DNA of 64,000 bases from Nitrospira sp. GTDB lineage: Bacteria; Nitrospirota; Nitrospiria; Nitrospirales; Nitrospiraceae. The notes beneath the pieces were generated by a model. The model searched no databases, was not told the origin of the DNA, and saw nothing but the letters and a program-made list of their open reading frames with translations. This document shows, in pieces, positions 9,181-16,820 of this stretch (position 1 is the first letter of the stretch; every line of letters starts with the position of its first letter). The stretch spans positions 186,001 through 250,000 of the forward strand of contig JALHMZ010000002.1 of the NCBI GenBank assembly GCA_022843785.1, in the 5' to 3' direction. Position numbers and translations under genes: made by a program.

Positions 9181-9395
9181 TTTGTGAAGCTGAATCAGTG
9201 CGTTGCAAGCACATTGCAGTCGGATTATAGGAGCCGACGAAAAGGAAGGTCAAGCAGCGAGGCGGAGCCTAGTGTCATGCCCCTCATGCCTGCACGTATT
9301 TCCCATTTGCGCTGAGCCCTTCGCAACTACACCGGAACAGCGCCGGTGAATATGCTGGGCGGTTAAGGGAAACCGTGCCTCAATGGAATAGGAGA

Positions 9396-10391
9396 TCAAC
9401 GGCCCGGTTGCAGATGAAGGATCGTCCCCTGCTCACCCGCTGCCCAGCCATGGTTGGGTTCTGGAAAAGTCAGCCCAAAGATCGACGCCTTTCCTATCGA
9501 GCCTTCCTCACGCCAGGAGAACCCCGCATCGGTGGTTCGATAGACCACGCCATGTCCGCCGACAATCCATCCTGATCGAGGACTTGTAAAGCGAATCTTC
9601 AAGAGATCCGTGAGATTTGTGCAGCCCCTTCCACAAGGCAATGTACGATCGATCCAACGTCTTCCACCGTCGCTTGTCTGAAAGAGCGCTCCCGCATTCC
9701 CTACTGTCCACCCGTTGAGCGAGTCGGTAAAAAATACGTCGAAGAGAGTCACCGCGCTCTGAGTTTCTTGGGGCACCCACGTGACCCCGCCATCATCCGT
9801 CGACAAGGCAGTGCCTAGGGCGCCGACAATAGTCCCGCGCCGCTCATCCAGAAAATGCGCCGCGTAGAGCGCGGCATTTGTACCACTGGTTTGCTCGACC
9901 CACCCTTCCCCGCCATCAACCGTGTGAAGAATGACCCCGCCCCCTCCAACCACCCAGCCTACGGTCGGCGACACAAATGACACATGATACAACGGTTGCT
10001 GTGTTTCAAGCGGGATACGCTGCCAGGTCTCTCCTCCATCAGTGGTACGGCGCAGCATTCCCCCTGATCCAGCCACCCAGCCTCTCTGTCGATCGGGAAA
10101 GAACAGAGAGAGTAACAGAGCAGTCGTCCCGCTGGATGTCTTCCGCCAAGTCTTGCCCCCGTCACGGGTGGCGAGAATCACCCCGCCGGATCCCGTGGCC
10201 CAACCATTCTGAAGCCCAAGAAACTGAATGCTCATCAATGTCGATTCTGTGGTGCTTCGTTGAGCCTGCACGAACAACTCTGATGAGTCACTCCAGGCCG
10301 GGACCGAGAGAACGAGGACTGTGCAGAAAATACAAAAGGAATGAGCCATTACCCGGAGCCCGCCATAGCGTGCCGTTCGCCGACCAGACAT
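9396..10391 (-). CDS. exported Ycf48-like beta-propeller protein
   Basis: Secreted protein of 331 aa built from six or seven repeats of the type GWATGSGGVILATRDGGKTW, the BNR/Asp-box pattern of Ycf48/HCF136-like propellers. An in-frame ATG at 10349 would give a clean signal peptide (MAHSFCIFCTVLVLSVPAWS); the ATG at 10391 overlaps the TAA of the upstream TIG gene (TAATG), which suggests translational coupling. Either start is possible. In cyanobacteria Ycf48 assists photosystem assembly; here, in a non-phototroph, the substrate is unknown. Coupling to the TIG protein suggests they act together outside the cytoplasmic membrane. Confidence 0.8.
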   Translation of the reverse strand: MSGRRTARYGGLRVMAHSFCIFCTVLVLSVPAWSDSSELFVQAQRSTTESTLMSIQFLGLQNGWATGSGGVILATRDGGKTWRKTSSGTTALLLSLFFPDRQRGWVAGSGGMLRRTTDGGETWQRIPLETQQPLYHVSFVSPTVGWVVGGGGVILHTVDGGEGWVEQTSGTNAALYAAHFLDERRGTIVGALGTALSTDDGGVTWVPQETQSAVTLFDVFFTDSLNGWTVGNAGALFQTSDGGRRWIDRTLPCGRGCTNLTDLLKIRFTSPRSGWIVGGHGVVYRTTDAGFSWREEGSIGKASIFGLTFPEPNHGWAAGEQGTILHLQPGR

Positions 10392-12097
10392 TATTGGCTC
10401 GTATCCGCGTCAGGCCGGTTGTTATTCCAATACCCGGCGTCGGGAAGCCCTTTGGTTTCGATCGTAAATGGTCCAGCCTCAAGCGTGAACCATTTTTTGG
10501 GTGTGCAGCAGGTCCCGTCGGGAAGTACGTCCCAGGATCCCCGCCGAACGACTAACGGACCGGTTGCCAAGTCGTCGAAAAACTCTCCCTTTTTGCCGAT
10601 GCCATAGAGATTCCGATGCGGCACCTTCACCACGATCTCCGAATCGGTCCAGGACTGCACCAGTGCGGCGGCACCGTTAAACAGCACTTCTGTGCGCGAG
10701 ACATTGCTGATAACAGTGGAACTTGCCTCCGGTTCATTGATCTCCACATCAAGACGCCGTTTGTACGCCTTCTGACTCAACGCAAGCTGTGCATGTTCGG
10801 CCGTCTTGAGAAACGCTCCAAATCCCCTGCCTTTAATCGTGACGGAGGCATCCAACCCGGCCGATTTAGGATCGTAGGACTCGATCACGGGCGTGACCAC
10901 CGTAAATGCTCCGGCCTCGATCGCCAAGACACCCCGCTCGGCGCAGCAGGACCCATCGCTATGCGGGCGGTTCGCGCTTCGATAGATCTTTACGTCGCCG
11001 CTCTTTGCGCTGAAGGGCACCCACACATCAATGCGATCGTCGTTCCAGCGATAAATCACGGCCTGAACGCCGCCGATCTCCACACGATTTTCACCGGTAT
11101 TGAAATCCATAAAGCTGTAGGGCGTGTCGCCGCTCTCGGAATAGAACCCGAAATGCTCTCCATTGATACGAAGCAGCGTGCCGATAGGCGCACTCGTCGG
11201 ACTGATGGCCGTGACTCTTGGAACATGGACCGTGAAGTGCGCCAGAGTTCGCCTACGCCCCTCCTTCACAAGACTCATCGGGCCGGAGGTCGCACCCAGC
11301 GGCACATGCGCAACGATCACGTCATCCTTCCATTGAGCAATCGTTGCCGGATGCTCTCCAATCAGAACGGAATCCTGTGGTCCTTTGCCGGCGCCGAACC
11401 CCTCTCCAAACAACACCACTTTTGTCCCAACCGGCCCACTCACCGGATCAACACGCACGGATGGGATTAAAGAGAATGACACAGCATTGCTGCGCGCGTA
11501 TTCCACCGGCGCGCAGCAGGATCCATCCGGCAGCGGGTCAGAGGAAGCCAGCCGGACCACAATCTCTCCACCCGATACATTCGCGGGAACCTCCAGTTCG
11601 ATCCGATCATCCTTCCATCGCCTGGGACGCACGACGACACCACCGACCGTGACATCGTTCACGCCGAACATGGTGTTTGGATCACGGGCTCCCGCCGTCA
11701 TGCCGAAATTGCGCCCCGTGATCTGAACCAATGCACCTCGTTCGGCTTCCGCCGGCGTAACGACGTCAATCTGCGGCATAACTACGGCGACGGTCCCCGC
11801 CTCTATCTTCTTTTTCCCGATACGCACCTCAACCGGACCACTGGCAGCTTTGAAAGGGACTTTGATCTCGATCAAATCCGGCTCCCATCGCTGAACCAAG
11901 GCAGGAACACCACTCACCGTGACTTTGTTGGATTGGACCGACTGGAACGTCCCGAATCCTTTTCCGCTGATCGACAGAGTCGCGCCCGGGGGAACTGACC
12001 GGGACGATAGTTCGATCGGAGCCGTTCCCGCCCACACTGCAGGGACGAATCCACCCAAAAGGATGACGCACGCAACGACTGCTCTCACTGTCGTCAT
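10391..12097 (-). CDS. exported IPT/TIG-repeat protein with three CC motifs
   Basis: Secreted protein of about 568 aa. Start ATG 12097 gives a signal peptide (MTTVRAVVACVILLGGFVPAVWAG) and has AAAGG six bases upstream; a longer frame reaches 12205. The body has about five IPT/TIG immunoglobulin-like domains (repeated G(A/T).(L/V).I.G..FG pattern followed by a W..D.I...VP strand). Three positions carry an almost identical insert, (P/S)DG(S/T)CC, encoded near 11510-11530, 10936-10960 and 10500-10523. The cysteine pairs may form disulfides or bind a ligand. The function is unknown; the gene is coupled to the Ycf48-like gene by a TAATG overlap. Confidence 0.75.
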   Translation of the reverse strand: MTTVRAVVACVILLGGFVPAVWAGTAPIELSSRSVPPGATLSISGKGFGTFQSVQSNKVTVSGVPALVQRWEPDLIEIKVPFKAASGPVEVRIGKKKIEAGTVAVVMPQIDVVTPAEAERGALVQITGRNFGMTAGARDPNTMFGVNDVTVGGVVVRPRRWKDDRIELEVPANVSGGEIVVRLASSDPLPDGSCCAPVEYARSNAVSFSLIPSVRVDPVSGPVGTKVVLFGEGFGAGKGPQDSVLIGEHPATIAQWKDDVIVAHVPLGATSGPMSLVKEGRRRTLAHFTVHVPRVTAISPTSAPIGTLLRINGEHFGFYSESGDTPYSFMDFNTGENRVEIGGVQAVIYRWNDDRIDVWVPFSAKSGDVKIYRSANRPHSDGSCCAERGVLAIEAGAFTVVTPVIESYDPKSAGLDASVTIKGRGFGAFLKTAEHAQLALSQKAYKRRLDVEINEPEASSTVISNVSRTEVLFNGAAALVQSWTDSEIVVKVPHRNLYGIGKKGEFFDDLATGPLVVRRGSWDVLPDGTCCTPKKWFTLEAGPFTIETKGLPDAGYWNNNRPDADTSQ

Positions 12098-12334
12098 AAC
12101 GACCTTTCCACGAATACGAACCGAGGATGACTCAACACAGGGCGTCCCATCAGGAACACACCTATACGAACAGACCGATCGGACTATAACAATCGATTTT
12201 TTCAAGAGTCAAGGCAGGACAGCAGACACGGAGTCTTTTGCAATCAAGTCTGGAGGCCCCTGCACCGATAGAGCCATACACAACGCAGCACGGCTGTGCA
12301 ATGACAACCTGACAAGGGAGCTGGTCCAAACGTT

Positions 12335-12856
12335 ATGGTGCTGACAGAAATTCACCGACCCGGCACGACGCGCATACTGGTCGTCGATGACGATCCTGTC
12401 ATTCGCGAATTCTGCACAAAAATCTTGAACCAGGCAGGCTATCTGACTCTGGCGGCATCGGGAAGCTCAGATGCGATGTGGCTGATGAGCTCGTCATCGG
12501 ATCCATTTAATTTATTAGTAGTCGATGTATTTCTGCCGATCTCACCAACGTTACAACTGAGTCCGATCCAGAATGTCTATCCGCCGGTAAATGGCGACAA
12601 GATGGTCTACCACATACTGGCGACTGTGCCGGAGTTGCATGTCCTCTATATCTCCAGCTCTTCATACGAACACCTGCTTGAACAGGGTATCAACCTGGGA
12701 ACTGCGCCGTTTTTGCACAAGCCCTTGGATGCCGTGACATTGTTACGCTCGGTGAAAGCGACCTTGGAGGCACCTCCCCTCCGCCTCGATGTGCCCCACC
12801 ATGCCACGTTGAGTCTCGATGATCATGCTGGACGAAGTTCGGAACTCGCCGCGTAA
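12335..12856 (+). CDS. stand-alone response-regulator receiver protein
   Basis: Single REC domain of 173 aa without an output domain. The acidic pocket DDD is at residues 18-20, the phospho-acceptor Asp is D64 (LLVVDVFLP), the switch Ser is in YISSSS near 107 and the conserved Lys is K129 (LHKP). Unusually, about 15-18 residues are inserted after D64 (roughly residues 70-88), where a typical receiver has a short loop. The last 35-40 residues look disordered. It is on the plus strand between minus-strand operons, with no kinase beside it. Confidence 0.8.
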   Translation: MVLTEIHRPGTTRILVVDDDPVIREFCTKILNQAGYLTLAASGSSDAMWLMSSSSDPFNLLVVDVFLPISPTLQLSPIQNVYPPVNGDKMVYHILATVPELHVLYISSSSYEHLLEQGINLGTAPFLHKPLDAVTLLRSVKATLEAPPLRLDVPHHATLSLDDHAGRSSELAA

Positions 12857-12874
12857 TCGCCGCCGGATCACCGG

Positions 12875-13333
12875 CTACGACACCTGCACGATCAATTCAA
12901 TTTCAATCGGGGCCTGGCGGGGAAGTTCAGCGGCACCGACCGCGACACGGGCGTGGCGGCCTGTTTCTCCGAATACTGCCACCAGGAGATCGGACGCGCC
13001 GTTCAACACTTGCGGTTGATCGGTGAAACCGGACGCCGACGCAATATGGCCGACCATTTTCACAATCCGCTTCACTCGATCCAGCGAACCCGCCTCGGCC
13101 TTCACGATGGCCAGGGCATTCAGCACCGCCAGCTTGGCCGCCGCCACTCCCTGCTCGATGGACACGTCGGCTCCGAGTTTGCCCGTCATAACGAGCTGCC
13201 CCTCTTTCGAGGGCAACACACCGGACAGAAACAATAGATCTCCGACCCTGACCACAGGAACGTAATTCGCCACCGGTTTCGGAGCAGCCGGCAATTCAAT
13301 ACCCAGCTCTTTCAATCGCAGTTCATATGACAT
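12875..13333 (-). CDS. RidA/YjgF-family protein
   Basis: 152-aa protein of the Rid superfamily, which hydrolyses reactive enamine/imine intermediates in amino acid metabolism. It belongs to the longer subgroup, recognisable by VANYVPVVRVGDLLFLSG, GQLVMTGKLG, and the C-terminal GRHARVAVGAAELPRQAPIEIE segment, where the Arg near residue 129 is the likely carboxylate-binding residue. It is the last gene of the recA-to-ridA minus-strand run, 31 bases after the deoB-like gene. Substrate cannot be predicted. Confidence 0.85.
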   Translation of the reverse strand: MSYELRLKELGIELPAAPKPVANYVPVVRVGDLLFLSGVLPSKEGQLVMTGKLGADVSIEQGVAAAKLAVLNALAIVKAEAGSLDRVKRIVKMVGHIASASGFTDQPQVLNGASDLLVAVFGETGRHARVAVGAAELPRQAPIEIELIVQVS

Positions 13334-13364
13334 GCTTTCCCCTCACGCCTAAGGCCTCACGGAG

Positions 13365-14513
13365 CTATCCAGGTCGCAACGCTTCCCAGAAGCTCTCACC
13401 GATCGCCAACTGGTCACCACCGAGAGTGTCCGCGATAGTTTGTCCCAGATCTGCGGCAGTCTGACGCGTTCCCAGATTCACGCCTTGCGCCAGCTTGGGA
13501 CCGGTGATGAGCACTGGAACATATTCCCGAGTCGGCAGTTTGTCCGGCTTCGACACATCGCGGCCATGATCACCGGTTAGAATGACCATGTCTCCGACCC
13601 GCAGCTGTTCGAACAGATTCGGCAACCGGCGATCAAAATCCTGGAGGGCTTCGGCAGCCTGCGCGCTGTCCTCGGACAAGAGATCCAAACTCACATACAG
13701 CAGTCCGCGCGGCACCTTGTTCAGCATCCCCACCGTGTCCTCGAATGCGGACGCAGCAGGGAACGACTTCGTGAAGCCGCGGCCGCTGAACAAATCATAG
13801 ACCTTACCGATCCCCATCGTAATCTGGCCGGACCGGCTCAAAGCATCCAGCATGGTGAGGCCGGGCGGCTCTGCAATGAAATCTTTTCGTCCCGCCTTTG
13901 GGCGCAGGGCTCCAGGCTCCCCCGTGAGCGGTTGGGCAACAATACGGATCAATGTCCCGGCCTTCTTGATTCCCTTCCAGGCTTCACGACATTGCTGATG
14001 CAGTACAGCAACGGGCATGGTGGCTTCATGTGCAGCCACATAACAGGCATTCCCGCCGTCGGTCCATAAAATGGGAGCCCCGCTGGAGAGATGCTCCGTC
14101 CCGTAATCGCGTACCATCGAAGCCATAGAAGCCACACGACGGCCGATCAGCTTCCGTCCTAATGCCTGTTCGATTACAGACACGACATTCTCTGGAATCC
14201 CCGCCTGATAGACCGCAGCACTTTCATGAACCGTCACCCCGTTGGTTTCCCAATAGCCGGATACTGAGTCTTTGGCGCGCGCTGTAAACCCCAGACGCCC
14301 GAAACAGCCATGCGGCTGCGCCATCGACGCGACGCCGGCAATCTTCGCAAGATGCCCCAGCCCCAGCGCTTCCAAATTGGGAAGACTCAACCCTCCGACA
14401 GCATCCGCCAGATGAACGAGCGTGTTGACCTCGGCGTCTCCGTACTCTGCCGCATCCGGCAACGGTCCGATTCCAAATCCATCGATGACAAACAACAGAA
14501 CACGTTTGATCAT
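13365..14513 (-). CDS. phosphopentomutase (DeoB)-like metalloenzyme, divergent
   Basis: Alkaline-phosphatase-superfamily protein of 382 aa that resembles DeoB along its whole length (VIDGFGIGPLPDA, KDSVSGYWE, FDRRLPNL, TGDHG, TREYVPVL). DeoB converts (deoxy)ribose 1-phosphate and 5-phosphate. Compared with E. coli DeoB from memory, Asp11, Asp277, Asp315 and His316 match metal ligands and Ser83 stands where the phosphorylated Thr sits. However, the His in the WGHRRD motif falls in a short deletion after Asp277, and the His of DHTRE is replaced (KLPTRE, Pro327). One metal site may be lost, so phosphopentomutase activity is not assured. deoC lies directly upstream, which supports a role in deoxyribose metabolism. 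Confidence 0.7.
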   Translation of the reverse strand: MIKRVLLFVIDGFGIGPLPDAAEYGDAEVNTLVHLADAVGGLSLPNLEALGLGHLAKIAGVASMAQPHGCFGRLGFTARAKDSVSGYWETNGVTVHESAAVYQAGIPENVVSVIEQALGRKLIGRRVASMASMVRDYGTEHLSSGAPILWTDGGNACYVAAHEATMPVAVLHQQCREAWKGIKKAGTLIRIVAQPLTGEPGALRPKAGRKDFIAEPPGLTMLDALSRSGQITMGIGKVYDLFSGRGFTKSFPAASAFEDTVGMLNKVPRGLLYVSLDLLSEDSAQAAEALQDFDRRLPNLFEQLRVGDMVILTGDHGRDVSKPDKLPTREYVPVLITGPKLAQGVNLGTRQTAADLGQTIADTLGGDQLAIGESFWEALRPG

Positions 14514-14577
14514 AAGAGGGCACTCCAGTAACAGATGGTAATGGTATCTGTACGCAATCGATCCAGGTGGGCAGCAG

Positions 14578-15243
14578 CTACTTTGAGGCTCTCCACTCTT
14601 CCATGATTTTTAGACTCGCGCTGGTTCCGATCCGGTCGGCTCCTGCTTCGAGCATTGCCTGTGCTGTCTTCCAGTCCCTGATCCCACCCGACGCTTTGAC
14701 CTTCACCCGTCCGGCAACGGCCGTTTTCATCAGCCGAACATCCTCAACGGTCGCGCCTGCCGGGCCAAAGCCGGTCGAGGTTTTCACATAGTCGGCGCCT
14801 GCCTCAACGACAAGTTGGCAGGCTGTGAGCTTCTCTTGTTGTGTCAGATAGCAGGTTTCAAGAATCACTTTATGTTCGACGTTCGGCGTGGCCGTCACGA
14901 CCTCGGCAATATCCCGCCGCACCTCGTCATTGTCCCCGGACTTCAGCCGGCTGACATTGATGACCATGTCCAGCACCGAGGCTCCACGCGCAACGGCTTC
15001 GACTGCTTCCGCAACTTTCGTCGCCGTCGTATGGCCCCCCAAGGGAAATCCAATGGGGATGCCGACCCGAATGGCAGTACCGGCTACCGCCGCCACAGCC
15101 TCGCCGACATAGCATGGCGGCACAAAAATGACTGTAAATTGATGATCCCTGGCCTCCTGGCACAACCGCAGCACGTCGACTTTGGTAGCCTCAGGCCGAA
15201 GTACCGTATGGTCAATGAGACTCGGTAAATTCCATTCAGACAT
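14578..15243 (-). CDS. deoC: deoxyribose-phosphate aldolase
   Basis: Class I aldolase splitting 2-deoxyribose 5-phosphate into acetaldehyde and glyceraldehyde 3-phosphate. The 221-aa TIM barrel begins with the typical LIDHTVLRPEAT. The Schiff-base lysine is in DYVKTSTGF near residue 153, and the second lysine is in VKASGGIRD near 182. Only 3 bases separate its start from the end of mltG, so it is cotranscribed with that gene, and the deoB-like gene follows. Confidence 0.95.
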   Translation of the reverse strand: MSEWNLPSLIDHTVLRPEATKVDVLRLCQEARDHQFTVIFVPPCYVGEAVAAVAGTAIRVGIPIGFPLGGHTTATKVAEAVEAVARGASVLDMVINVSRLKSGDNDEVRRDIAEVVTATPNVEHKVILETCYLTQQEKLTACQLVVEAGADYVKTSTGFGPAGATVEDVRLMKTAVAGRVKVKASGGIRDWKTAQAMLEAGADRIGTSASLKIMEEWRASK

Positions 15244-15246
15244 CGT

Positions 15247-16326
15247 TCACGACGCTCCTTCTTGATAGACGGACAAGCTTTTCTCCGGGGCCACAGATGT
15301 CTGTGAAGAGCGGACACGCCGGGGCCGCTTCTGGTACTGCTCCACCGCCTTATTATGCTCCACCAGCGTAGCGGAAAATTGGTGGGTCCCGTCGTTCTTG
15401 GACACAAAATACAAATCCGAGGTCGAAGTCGGATAGAGCGCAGCCCGGATCGAGCCCGCTCCCGGGCTGGCGATCGGACCAGGTGGCAACCCTGCCCATC
15501 GATAGGTGTTATAGGGACTGGGATGGGACAGATCTTTTTTCCGCAGATTGCCGTCGAAGTTCGGCAAACCGTAGATCACGGTGGGATCGCTTTGAAGGGG
15601 AATTTTTTTCTTGAGACGATTATGAAAGACCGATGCGATATGCGGCCGTTCATCTCCCGCACCAGTCTCTTTTTCAATGACCGACGCCAGCGTCAATACT
15701 TCATGTGTCGTGAGCCGCATCTCCTTCGCGCGCATCTGCCACTCTGAAGTCAAGACATGCGCCAGCTGATCGACCATGGTTTTCATCACATCTTTTCCCG
15801 CCGTGGGACGCGGGAACCGATAGGTGTCCGGATATAGGTACCCCTCCACGCTCTCTGCGGGGACCCCCAAGGACTTAGCGAAGGATTTGTCATGGGCCAA
15901 CCGAATGAACTCGGCCCGATCCGTAATACGGTGTTCCGCAAGAACATCAGCGATTTGGCTGATCGTATAGCCTTCCGGAATTGTGACCGAATGAAGTACG
16001 ACACGGCCCGCCATCAGCTTGGAGAGGATCTCGGCCGGAGGCAGGGCCGCGTGCAACTCATATTCACCGGGGCGGATCTTTCGTTCAGCCTCCTGCTTTT
16101 TCCCCAGCCACATAAATGCGGAACGGCTCTGGATCAACTGTTCCCGCTCAAGAATCTGCGCGACGTGTGAGAACGCCGCCCCTTCCGGAATCACCACGGT
16201 CTTGGTGGGAGGATGGTCAGATTCAGAGAGAACCGGCGCTTCAATCCATTGAATCGTCAGATACGCGGCCAGTCCGCCGACCACGACGACGACGAGAGCC
16301 AGAATCAACAGGATGCGCAGCTTCAT
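15247..16326 (-). CDS. mltG: endolytic murein transglycosylase MltG
   Basis: Inner-membrane lytic transglycosylase that ends growing peptidoglycan strands. The 359-aa protein has one N-terminal membrane helix (residues ~4-27), a LysM-like segment (VVIPEGAAFSHVAQILEREQLI) and the YceG catalytic domain with the Glu of SVIEKETG, then SDPTVIYG and NTYRWAGLPPGPIASPG. The gene start overlaps ruvX by 86 bases in another frame. Together with ruvX and alaS it forms part of a long minus-strand operon. Confidence 0.95.
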   Translation of the reverse strand: MKLRILLILALVVVVVGGLAAYLTIQWIEAPVLSESDHPPTKTVVIPEGAAFSHVAQILEREQLIQSRSAFMWLGKKQEAERKIRPGEYELHAALPPAEILSKLMAGRVVLHSVTIPEGYTISQIADVLAEHRITDRAEFIRLAHDKSFAKSLGVPAESVEGYLYPDTYRFPRPTAGKDVMKTMVDQLAHVLTSEWQMRAKEMRLTTHEVLTLASVIEKETGAGDERPHIASVFHNRLKKKIPLQSDPTVIYGLPNFDGNLRKKDLSHPSPYNTYRWAGLPPGPIASPGAGSIRAALYPTSTSDLYFVSKNDGTHQFSATLVEHNKAVEQYQKRPRRVRSSQTSVAPEKSLSVYQEGAS

Positions 16327-16816
16327 GGGAACGCCACTCTAGAGACTCCATCTCCTCATCATGCTCGTCCTGCGACTGGATCACAGGATTCGCCGCTACG
16401 GGGGTCTGCGCCGCCAGATAGCTTTGCAACAGAATGGCCGCCGCGATCCGGTCGATCACGCCTTTGCGTTTCTTCCGGCTGACATCTGCGGCGATAAGCA
16501 GATCTTCCGCCGCTTTCGTGGTCATCCGTTCGTCCCATAGGACGACGGGCACGGACAACCCTGCTTCCAGCCTCACCACAAACACACGCATGGCTTGAAC
16601 GGCAAGCCCTTCACGACCGTCCAGCTGAAGAGGCAATCCTAAGACCACCCGCTCAACGCTATGCGATCCGACCAACGCCGCAATGTGGGCGATATCACGA
16701 TCCAGCGTGCGCCGTTCGAATGTTTCGAGCGGCTGTGCCGTCCATCCCAATTCGTCGCTGAGCGCGACCCCGATCCGCTTGGTACCATAATCGAGCGCGA
16801 GGATGCGGCCAGGCAT
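16241..16816 (-). CDS. ruvX: putative pre-16S rRNA nuclease (RuvX/YqgF)
   Basis: RNase-H-fold nuclease family linked to 16S rRNA 5' end processing. The first 140 residues contain the standard motifs: LALDYGTKRIGVALSD, VVLGLPLQLDGREG and WDERMTTKAAE, with the late acidic region IDRIAAAILLQSYL. The remaining ~45 residues form a charged, low-complexity tail (RRRRGRR) not typical of the family. That tail is encoded by the 86 bases shared with mltG in another frame, so the extension may be a late addition. It lies 4 bases after alaS. Confidence 0.9.
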   Translation of the reverse strand: MPGRILALDYGTKRIGVALSDELGWTAQPLETFERRTLDRDIAHIAALVGSHSVERVVLGLPLQLDGREGLAVQAMRVFVVRLEAGLSVPVVLWDERMTTKAAEDLLIAADVSRKKRKGVIDRIAAAILLQSYLAAQTPVAANPVIQSQDEHDEEMESLEWRSHEAAHPVDSGSRRRRGRRTGRVSDDSMD

Positions 16817-16820
16817 AATT

